From Oscillospiraceae bacterium (GTDB lineage: Bacteria; Bacillota; Clostridia; Oscillospirales; Oscillospiraceae), in contig JAIEFH010000061.1 in assembly GCA_029067025.1 (NCBI GenBank), positions 1 to 5,690 of the forward strand: a stretch of 5,690 bases of DNA. Direction: 5' to 3'. Numbering within the stretch: position 1 is the stretch's first letter; each line of letters begins with the position of its first letter. Of this stretch, positions 1-4,425 are shown one piece after another. The position numbers and the translations under genes were made by a program. Under the pieces are notes generated by a model. It was not told where the DNA came from, did not search any database, and saw only the letters and a list, made by a program, of their open reading frames with translations.

Positions 1-13
1 GGGCTATACTACT

Positions 14-102
14 AAGGAAGGACTGATTAAATCGGCAAGCGCGATTTGTGAAAGATCTTTGCCGCAAAGAGGCGCAGGTACATTTTAAGTCAGTGCTTCC
101 TT
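14..102. repeat. Imperfect inverted-repeat element (MITE-like, IS end, or terminator-like)
   Basis: The left arm begins AAGGAAGGACTGATTAA at base 14. The right arm ends CAGTGCTTCCTT at base 102. Read inward, the two ends are GGAAGGACTGATTAAAT and GGAAGCACTGACTTAAAAT, which match with one substitution and small indels. A second nested pair, CGGCAA (33-38) and TTGCCG (59-64), lies inside. The segment is richer in A and T than the flanking genes. GGAAG at the tips resembles some insertion-sequence termini, and CTAA lies just outside the left tip, but the right flank (TTCG) is not a matching target duplication. A frame entering from the left edge stays open to a TAA at 86-88, so this could also be the right end of an element lying upstream, or a structured terminator of an upstream gene. 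Confidence 0.45.
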
Positions 103-196
103 CGATTTGAAAGCAATCCGTTCGCATTGCCGCTCCCGGCAGGTTCCACCCGGCCGGAAAGCGCCCGTTAACGACTTTGAACAGGAGGAACCGACG
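103..196. other. Leader region before the repeat peptide, no clear promoter
   Basis: This is the gap between the inverted-repeat element and the small gene at 197. TTGAAA at 107-112 could pass for a -35 box, but no acceptable -10 lies 16-18 bases downstream. The only convincing signal is the Shine-Dalgarno AGGAGG at 183-188. The promoter for the small gene is therefore either upstream of the window or of a non-obvious type. Confidence 0.4.
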
Positions 197-403
197 ATGG
201 AAGACAAGAAAATTAAGAGCAGCCTGGGCATCACCAACATGAACGGCATTACCAGCGACGACGACCGCAGCTGCGCCCTGAACGACATGAACTGCCTGGA
301 GGGCCAGCAGGAGCAGGGCTTCTCCCTCACCGACATGAACGCCGTGGCCAAGGACGAGGACACCAGCTGCAGCCTGGACGACATGAACTGCGAGGGCAAG
401 TAA
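197..403 (+). CDS. 68-residue Met-Asn tandem-repeat peptide, candidate RiPP precursor
   Basis: The family is not recognised. The ATG at 197 is chosen because AGGAGG (183-188) lies 8 bases upstream; an in-frame TTG at 107 has no such signal. After Met1 the protein divides into four 16-residue units ending near 17, 33, 49 and 65. Met15, Met31, Met47 and Met63 are exactly 16 apart, and each is followed by Asn. The signatures are ITNMNG, LNDMNC, LTDMNA and LDDMNC. Units 2 and 4 carry Cys pairs, C26/C33 and C58/C65, with CALND and CSLDD giving C-x3-D. The peptide is acidic, has no signal peptide or membrane segment, and begins with a lysine-containing stretch. The 27-bp stretches 269-295 and 365-391 differ at only three positions, showing recent duplication or strong constraint. 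Multi-core precursors of ribosomally made, post-translationally modified peptides can look like this, and C-x3-D is the thioether motif of PapA/freyrasin-type ranthipeptides. No maturase or exporter lies in the window, so the function is inference; a metal-binding or structural peptide is also possible. Confidence 0.8.
   Translation: MEDKKIKSSLGITNMNGITSDDDRSCALNDMNCLEGQQEQGFSLTDMNAVAKDEDTSCSLDDMNCEGK
269..391 (+). repeat. Near-identical 27-bp direct repeats inside the repeat peptide gene
   Basis: Bases 269-295 and 365-391 agree at 24 of 27 positions and sit 96 bases apart, which is two 48-bp units. They encode SCALNDMNC and SCSLDDMNC. The weaker copies between and before them carry the same ATGAAC core. 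The pattern is nested: a 48-bp unit inside a 96-bp higher-order unit, consistent with two rounds of duplication. Confidence 0.8.
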
Positions 404-420
404 CCCCCAAACGCCCGTCT

Positions 421-498
421 AAAAAAGCCGTACCGGCATGGAAAGCTTTGCCGTCCCCTGGGGGGCGGCAGAGTTCGTACCGCGCCTGCGGCTTTTTT
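421..498. terminator. Structured bidirectional terminator between the repeat peptide gene and glpP
   Basis: AAAAAAGCCG (421-430) and CGGCTTTTTT (489-498) form a perfect 10-bp inverted repeat, giving six T on the plus strand and six T when read on the minus strand. The 58-base interior holds smaller hairpins, including CGGCA/TGCCG (434-438/449-453) and a GC-rich fold around 450-469. It starts 17 bases after the stop of the small gene and lies 22 bases beyond the stop of glpP, so it can end both convergent transcripts. The long compound loop is unlike a simple intrinsic terminator, so efficiency in each direction is uncertain. Confidence 0.6.
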
Positions 499-520
499 CA
501 TTTTTCTTTCGCGGCCCGGG

Positions 521-1090
521 TTACATCCGCCATACGTCCCGACTGGTGGCGGACACCGCCATGGCTCCCGCCGACAGCGCCGCCATCACGTCCTCCTTGT
601 CCTTAATGAGCCCTCCGGCCAGCAGGGGGATGCGGGTGGTCTGGGCGATGCGGCGGATGGTCTTGGGCATAACGCCGGGCAGCACCTCGATGAAGTCGGG
701 GCGCACTGCCTCCAGCTTGTCGATGCCCGCCAGCGCCATGGAGTCGATGACGAACAGGCGCATGACGGTGAACATCTTCAGCTCCCGGGCCCGCTTGATG
801 AAGTTGGGCTTGGTGGAGATGATGCCGTCCGCCCTGGTGTTGGCGCGGAGGAAGTCTACCACGATCTCCTTGCTGGAGGAAAGGCCGCCCACCAGATCCG
901 TGTGGATCATGACGATCTTGCCGCCGTCCTTGGCCCTGGCCACAATGTCCGCGATGGAGCACAGGTCGCCGAACAGCAGGAACACCACCTGAATATTGTC
1001 CAGGGTCAGGCACTCCTCCAGCTGGTTCATGTCCTTCACCGCCGCGATCACCGGCGAGGCCAGCACCGCGTCATAAAAGCGTTGATCCAC
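521..1090 (-). CDS. glpP: GlpP family glycerol-3-phosphate-responsive antiterminator
   Basis: A cytoplasmic RNA-binding regulator of 189 residues, close to the Bacillus subtilis GlpP length. In that family the protein binds glycerol-3-phosphate and prevents early termination in, and stabilises, glp mRNAs. Visible family signatures in order are PVIAAVKD (13-20), FLLFGDLCSI (37-46), MIHTDLVGGL (61-70), DGIISTKPNFIKRA (88-101), RLFVIDSMAL (111-120), FIEVLPGVMPKTI (133-145), and a C-terminal PLLAGGLI...SAGAMAVSAT stretch (155-182). The last resembles the phosphate-binding end of a TIM barrel. The start is GTG, supported by AGGAG about 10 bases upstream. The gene diverges from dhaKLM with 135 bases between, which suggests a role in glycerol/dihydroxyacetone metabolism. 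No glpF, glpK or glpD is visible, so the mRNA target is unknown. Family assignment is firm; control of the dha operon is inference. Confidence 0.93.
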   Translation of the reverse strand: MDQRFYDAVLASPVIAAVKDMNQLEECLTLDNIQVVFLLFGDLCSIADIVARAKDGGKIVMIHTDLVGGLSSSKEIVVDFLRANTRADGIISTKPNFIKRARELKMFTVMRLFVIDSMALAGIDKLEAVRPDFIEVLPGVMPKTIRRIAQTTRIPLLAGGLIKDKEDVMAALSAGAMAVSATSRDVWRM

Positions 1091-1109
1091 AGCCGCAAAA
1101 CTCCTCTCC

Positions 1110-1124
1110 GCCGGGATCCCCGGC
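1110..1124 (-). promoter_or_regulatory. Hairpin in the glpP 5' leader next to its ribosome binding site
   Basis: Bases 1110-1115 (GCCGGG) and 1119-1124 (CCCGGC) are perfectly complementary with a three-base loop. In the glpP transcript this stem falls roughly 7 bases after the predicted start and directly abuts GGAGAGGAG. No U-run follows, so it is not a terminator in that direction. It might stabilise the 5' end or tune ribosome access; autoregulation by GlpP is only a possibility. Confidence 0.4.
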
Positions 1125-1137
1125 CTGTTTGGCTCTT

Positions 1138-1166
1138 ATTATACCCGGTTTCCCCATATTCCGCAA
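1138..1166 (-). promoter_or_regulatory. Sigma-A promoter of glpP
   Basis: On the minus strand TTGCGG (1166-1161) is followed after exactly 17 bases by a perfect TATAAT (1143-1138). Transcription should begin near 1131, leaving a leader of about 40 bases before the GTG start at 1090. Confidence 0.8.
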
Positions 1167-1225
1167 CGTTTTTCCCCTCAAATTTCCCAACCTGACCGAT
1201 CATTTTATAAAAGGAGTGTGTCAAC

Positions 1226-2215
1226 ATGAAGAAGTTCATCAACGCGGTGGAGCAGGTAGAGGATCAGATGATCCAGGGTATGGTCAAGGCCTATCCCCAG
1301 TATCTGCGCAAGCTGGACTGCGGCAACGTGGTGGTTCGCGCCGACAAGAAGGAGGGTAAGGTGGCCCTCATCAGCGGCGGCGGCAGTGGCCATGAGCCCG
1401 CCCACGGCGGCTACGTGGGCGAGGGTATGCTGGACGCGGCGGTGGCCGGCGCGGTGTTCACCTCCCCCACCCCCGACCAGGTCTATGAGGGCATCAAGGC
1501 CATCGCCACCGACGCGGGCGTGCTGATGGTCATCAAGAACTACACCGGCGACGTAATGAACTTCGAGATGGCCGCCGACATGGCCCGGGACGAGGGCATC
1601 AAGGTGGCCCAAGTGGTGGTCAACGACGACGTGGCCGTGAAGGACAGCCTGTACACCGTGGGCCGCCGGGGCGTGGCGGGCACTGTGTTCGTCCACAAGA
1701 TCGCCGGCGCCATGGCGGAGACCGGGGCGGATCTGGACGCCGTCCAGGCCGTGGCCCAGAAGGTCATCGACAACGTGCGCACTATGGGCGCGGCCATCGA
1801 GCCCTGCACCGTCCCCGCCGCGGGCAAGCCCGGCTTCGAGCTTGGCGAGGACGAGATGGAAGTGGGCATCGGCATCCACGGCGAGCCGGGCACCCACCGG
1901 GAGAAGATCAAGACCGCCGACGAGATTACCGACCTGCTGCTGGGGCAGATTTTGGCCGACATCGACTTCGTGGGCAGCGAGGTGGCCGTGATGATCAACT
2001 CCTCCGGCGCCACTCCGCTGATGGAGCTGTTCATCATCAACAACCGGGTGGCCGACGTGCTGGCCGAGAAGGGCGTCAAGGTGTACAAGACCTTCGTGGG
2101 CGAGTACATGACCTCCATCGAGATGGCGGGCTTCTCCATCTCCCTGCTGAAGCTGGACGACCAGCTCAAGGAGCTGCTGGACGCCAAGGCGGACACCCCG
2201 GCCTTCAAGGCGTAA
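1226..2215 (+). CDS. dhaK: PTS-dependent dihydroxyacetone kinase, substrate-binding subunit DhaK
   Basis: A cytoplasmic subunit of 329 residues, the normal length for DhaK. It holds dihydroxyacetone as a covalent hemiaminal on a histidine and receives phosphate from the ATP bound to DhaL, producing dihydroxyacetone phosphate. GGGSGHEPAHGG (51-62) contains His56, YTGDV carries Asp109, and GIGIHGEPG (214-222) contains the substrate-anchoring His218. All three fall at the same numbers as in the Escherichia coli enzyme. The intact His218 argues for a kinase subunit and not a DhaQ-type regulatory paralogue. The ATG at 1226 is supported by AAGGAG (1211-1216), 9 bases upstream. It is the first gene of dhaKLM; dhaL begins 25 bases after the stop. 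No convincing sigma-A promoter is visible in the 135-base gap upstream. Confidence 0.97.
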   Translation: MKKFINAVEQVEDQMIQGMVKAYPQYLRKLDCGNVVVRADKKEGKVALISGGGSGHEPAHGGYVGEGMLDAAVAGAVFTSPTPDQVYEGIKAIATDAGVLMVIKNYTGDVMNFEMAADMARDEGIKVAQVVVNDDVAVKDSLYTVGRRGVAGTVFVHKIAGAMAETGADLDAVQAVAQKVIDNVRTMGAAIEPCTVPAAGKPGFELGEDEMEVGIGIHGEPGTHREKIKTADEITDLLLGQILADIDFVGSEVAVMINSSGATPLMELFIINNRVADVLAEKGVKVYKTFVGEYMTSIEMAGFSISLLKLDDQLKELLDAKADTPAFKA

Positions 2216-2240
2216 CCCTCACAGAAAGCGGGAACACCAT

Positions 2241-2861
2241 ATGAACACAGAAAAACTGATTTCCACCATCCAAAAGATCGGGGCGAAGATTGAAGAAGAG
2301 AAAGCCTTCCTCACCGAGCTGGACAACGTCATCGGCGACGGCGACCACGGCATCAACCTGGCCCGGGGCTTCGGTGAGGTGGAGAAGAAGCTGGACGGCC
2401 TGAAGGACAAGGAGCCCGGCGACGTGCTCAAGACCGTGGGCATGACTCTGGTGTCCACCGTGGGCGGGGCCTCCGGCCCCCTGTACGGCACCGGTTTCAT
2501 GAAGATGGGCGCGGCCCTCAAGGGCAAGGCGGACATCACCGTCCCCGACTTTTTGGCGGGCCTCCAGTCCGCCATTGAGGGCATCATGCAGCGGGGCCGC
2601 TCCACCCGCGGCGAAAAGACCATGCTGGACGCCATGATCCCCGCCAAGGAGGCCATGGAGGCCAAGTGGAACGAGAGCCAGGACGCCAAAGCCGCCTTTG
2701 CCGCCGGCGTGGCCGCCGCCTGGGAGGGCGTGGAGTTCACCAAGACCATCGCCGCCACCAAGGGCCGCGCCAGCTACCTGGGTGAGCGCTCCATCGGCCA
2801 CCAGGACCCCGGGGCCACCTCCTTCACCATGCTGCTGGAGATCGCGGTGGGCGAGGTGTGA
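2241..2861 (+). CDS. dhaL: PTS-dependent dihydroxyacetone kinase, ADP-binding subunit DhaL
   Basis: The nucleotide-binding subunit, 206 residues and full length for the family. It keeps ADP as a tightly bound cofactor, is rephosphorylated by DhaM, and passes the phosphate to dihydroxyacetone on DhaK. LDNVIGDGDHG (27-37) supplies the three magnesium-binding aspartates Asp28, Asp33 and Asp35, spaced as in E. coli DhaL (30, 35, 37). Other family blocks are GGASGPLYG (75-83), GEKTMLD (124-130) and GRASYLGERSIGHQDPGA (175-192), all part of the all-helical nucleotide-binding barrel. The ribosome binding site is weak (a purine-rich AAAGCGGG), so translation may depend partly on ribosomes finishing dhaK. 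The stop is one base from the dhaM start. Confidence 0.97.
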   Translation: MNTEKLISTIQKIGAKIEEEKAFLTELDNVIGDGDHGINLARGFGEVEKKLDGLKDKEPGDVLKTVGMTLVSTVGGASGPLYGTGFMKMGAALKGKADITVPDFLAGLQSAIEGIMQRGRSTRGEKTMLDAMIPAKEAMEAKWNESQDAKAAFAAGVAAAWEGVEFTKTIAATKGRASYLGERSIGHQDPGATSFTMLLEIAVGEV

Positions 2862-2862
2862 C

Positions 2863-3243
2863 ATGGTTGGATTTGTGATCGTATCCCACAGCGCCAAGCT
2901 GGCGGAGGGCGTGGTGGATCTGGCCCGGATGATGGCCAAGACCGCCCCCATTGCCGCCGCAGGGGGATTAGAGGACGGCTCCTTCGGCACCAGCTTTGAG
3001 AAGATTTCCAACGCCGTGGACGAGGTGTACTCCGACGACGGGGTCATCCTGCTCATGGACATGGGCAGCGCGGTGATGACCGCTGAGATGGTCATCGAGT
3101 CCATGGATGGCCGGAAGCTGGCCATGGCGGACTGCCCCGTGGCGGAGGGAGCCGTCACCGGCACCATCGACGCCGAGGCGGACATGACCCTGGAGGAGAT
3201 TTTGGCCGACCTGGAGCAGGTGGGAACCCTGAAAAAGCTATAA
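2863..3243 (+). CDS. dhaM: DhaM phosphotransferase subunit (EIIA-mannose type)
   Basis: The phosphoryl carrier linking the PEP-dependent phosphotransferase system to the kinase: phosphate passes from HPr to a DhaM histidine, then to ADP on DhaL. The 126 residues contain only the EIIA-Man-like domain. VIVSHS (5-10) places the phosphorylated histidine at His9, LMDMGSA (64-70) is the second family signature, and the C-terminal half carries CPVAEGAV (91-98). The E. coli protein also has fused HPr-like and EI-like domains; this one has none and so must rely on separate general PTS proteins, as in Lactococcus lactis. The ATG is one base after the dhaL TGA, indicating translational coupling. A strong terminator follows 12 bases after the stop. 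Confidence 0.96.
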   Translation: MVGFVIVSHSAKLAEGVVDLARMMAKTAPIAAAGGLEDGSFGTSFEKISNAVDEVYSDDGVILLMDMGSAVMTAEMVIESMDGRKLAMADCPVAEGAVTGTIDAEADMTLEEILADLEQVGTLKKL

Positions 3244-3255
3244 CGAAATCAAGTG

Positions 3256-3293
3256 AAAACGGACGCCCCGGTATTCCGGGGCGTCCGTTTTTT
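3256..3293. terminator. Intrinsic terminator after dhaM, usable in both directions
   Basis: A perfect 16-bp inverted repeat: arms 3256-3271 and 3276-3291, with loop TATT. It is followed by six T (3288-3293) on the plus strand and mirrored by AAAA on the left side. It ends dhaKLM and lies 23 bases beyond the stop of the convergent acetyltransferase gene, so it probably terminates both. Confidence 0.93.
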
Positions 3294-3316
3294 CTGCTTT
3301 TGCGAGAGATACGCCG

Positions 3317-4264
3317 TTACCCTTCCAGCGGGCAGGCCAGCATGGCGCCCAGCTCCAGCTCAAAGCCCAGGGCGCGGTACATCCCCACGTCCCGGTTGGA
3401 GCAGCCCACCGTCAGGCTGGCCATGCCCCGCTCCCGGCACCACGCCTGCGCGGCCCGGGTCAACAAACGGGCCGCGCCCCGGCGGCGGAAGGGGGGCTCC
3501 ACGTAGAAGTCGTCGAACACCCCGGTCTCCCCGCAGGCGAAGGTGGAGAAGCAGGGCGACACCGAGCACATCCCAACGGCTCTCGTCCCCCGCATGGCCA
3601 GGAAAAAGGCGATCTTCCCCTCCCGGGCGGCGGCGGACAGCCGGATTTTCTTCTCCTCGGTCAGCGGCTCCTCACTGATCTCAGCCAGGAAGCTGTTTTC
3701 CAGCTTGTAAAGCTGCCAGCTTTCCGGGTCGGTCAGCCGCTCCACGGTGATGGGCAGCGCCCCCTCCGGCGGCAGCAGCATACAGGGATTGCCCCACTCG
3801 TCCACCCCGTTGGGCTGGAAGCCTAAGGAGGTCCAGAACCGCCGCCGGGGCTCCCCGTCGGCGTTGATCTCAAAATAAGCGGCCCCCTGTTGGCGGGCCC
3901 AGGCCAGCAGGGCTTGGGCGCAGGCATGGCCCGTGCCGCCGCCCCGGTACTCCGGCAACACCCAGAATTCCATAATGAAACATTTGCCGTCCTCGCTGGG
4001 GTACATGGCGGGCATGGCAAAGCCCACCTCCCGCCCGTCCCGCAGGAGGGCCAGATAGTACAGCGGGTCCCTCTCCCGGCGGCGCAGCCCTTCGATGGTT
4101 TCGCGGTACTCCTCCCCCAGGAAATAGTCCAAATCTTCCTCCCGATCGGGGTGGTCGCCGTCGTCGGGGAACAGGTCGCGCTGGAAATAGGCGTACAGCG
4201 CTTCCCAGAAGCGGGCGCTCTCCTCTGCTGTGGTCAGTTCTTTAACAGTGATTTGGTCGTTCAT
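3317..4264 (-). CDS. Tandem GNAT-domain N-acetyltransferase
   Basis: A predicted cytoplasmic acetyl-CoA-dependent acetyltransferase of 315 residues with two GNAT folds in a row. Domain 1 (about 5-165) has the acetyl-CoA-binding motif WVLPEYRGGGTG (101-112, R-x-x-G-x-G), an INADGEP stretch (133-139) and SLGF (146-149). Domain 2 (about 172-315) has YVEPPFRRRGAA (254-265, R-x-x-G-x-A) and YRALGF (296-301). The acyl acceptor cannot be read from sequence; tandem GNATs include drug, amino-acid and thiol acetyltransferases, and one half may be non-catalytic. The ATG at 4264 is chosen because AGGAGG (4277-4272) lies 7 bases upstream. An in-frame ATG at 4315 would add 17 residues but has no Shine-Dalgarno and runs through a hairpin. 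The gene has its own promoter and an unusual leader, and converges on dhaM. Confidence 0.9.
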   Translation of the reverse strand: MNDQITVKELTTAEESARFWEALYAYFQRDLFPDDGDHPDREEDLDYFLGEEYRETIEGLRRRERDPLYYLALLRDGREVGFAMPAMYPSEDGKCFIMEFWVLPEYRGGGTGHACAQALLAWARQQGAAYFEINADGEPRRRFWTSLGFQPNGVDEWGNPCMLLPPEGALPITVERLTDPESWQLYKLENSFLAEISEEPLTEEKKIRLSAAAREGKIAFFLAMRGTRAVGMCSVSPCFSTFACGETGVFDDFYVEPPFRRRGAARLLTRAAQAWCRERGMASLTVGCSNRDVGMYRALGFELELGAMLACPLEG

Positions 4265-4280
4265 TTGACATCCTCCTAAA

Positions 4281-4314
4281 AATAATTGGAGGGTCAGATG
4301 CCGTGGACCCTCCA
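4281..4314 (-). promoter_or_regulatory. Hairpin plus U-rich run in the acetyltransferase leader (attenuator candidate)
   Basis: On the minus strand TGGAGGGTC (4314-4306) pairs perfectly with GACCCTCCA (4295-4287) around a 10-base loop, and the sequence continues AATTATTTTTA, then AGGAGG. This is terminator-like, although the U-run is interrupted. The 3' arm CCTCC can alternatively pair with the GGAGG of the acetyltransferase Shine-Dalgarno across an 11-base gap, so two exclusive folds are possible. The stop codon of a short leader frame lies within the 3' side of the stem. Leftover terminator function for apbE is less likely, because apbE already has a better terminator upstream. Confidence 0.55.
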
Positions 4315-4332
4315 TTCACGGTTCATTTTCAT
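4294..4332 (-). CDS. Candidate 12-residue leader peptide upstream of the acetyltransferase
   Basis: The frame encodes MKMNREWRVHGI and ends in TGA. AAGGAAG lies 8 bases before the ATG, a credible ribosome binding site. Codons 7-9 (Trp-Arg-Val) form the 5' arm of the hairpin, and the stop codon falls on its 3' side, so a translating or stalled ribosome would change the fold. Such an arrangement is known for antibiotic-resistance genes controlled by ribosome stalling. There is no run of one amino acid to suggest amino-acid attenuation. A chance frame cannot be excluded from one sequence. Confidence 0.45.
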   Translation of the reverse strand: MKMNREWRVHGI

Positions 4333-4365
4333 AAAAACCACTTCCTTTTGTGTGGGATTCGTTGC

Positions 4366-4395
4366 AAAAATCCGCCGGAATGTTCCGGCGGATTT
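4366..4395 (-). terminator. Intrinsic terminator of the deaminase-apbE unit
   Basis: AAATCCGCCGGAA (4368-4380) and TTCCGGCGGATTT (4383-4395) are perfect inverted complements. Read on the minus strand the stem runs into TTTTT (4370-4366). It begins 26 bases after the apbE stop. The predicted start of the acetyltransferase transcript lies inside its 5' arm, so that RNA would form only a shortened version of the stem at its 5' end. Confidence 0.85.
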
Positions 4396-4396
4396 C

Positions 4397-4425
4397 AGTA
4401 TAGCATATCTGTCAGGCCGCGTCAA
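4397..4425 (-). promoter_or_regulatory. Strong sigma-A promoter of the acetyltransferase
   Basis: On the minus strand TTGACG (4425-4420) and TATACT (4402-4397) are separated by exactly 17 bases, with TG one base before the -10 (extended -10). The -35 box contains the apbE stop codon TGA. The predicted start lies near 4389-4391, leaving a leader of about 125 bases before the acetyltransferase ATG. Confidence 0.78.

Noticed and set aside
2..88. Frame open from the left edge to a TAA at 86-88, possible C-terminus of an upstream gene
   Set aside because: Only 28 residues, no recognisable motif, and it overlaps the inverted-repeat element completely; kept only as a possibility under that element.
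107..403. Longer version of the repeat peptide starting at TTG 107
   Set aside because: No ribosome binding site before the TTG, while AGGAGG sits 8 bases before the ATG at 197; the extra 30 residues break the repeat pattern.
1110..1124. Reading the GC stem as a plus-strand terminator or GlpP-controlled antiterminator for dhaK
   Set aside because: The following bases (CTGTTTGGCTC) are not a U-run and no plus-strand promoter precedes it within the gap.
1205..1897. Long minus-strand frame antisense to dhaK
   Set aside because: His/Gly/Ala-rich shadow product of a GC-rich coding strand, no ribosome binding site and no family motifs.
2205..3185. Long minus-strand frame antisense to dhaL and dhaM
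   Set aside because: Opposite strand carries complete DhaL and DhaM with all catalytic residues; the antisense product is low-complexity.
4265..4315. 17-residue N-terminal extension of the acetyltransferase from an ATG at 4315
   Set aside because: No Shine-Dalgarno, codes through the hairpin and the AGGAGG of the real start, and lies outside the GNAT fold.
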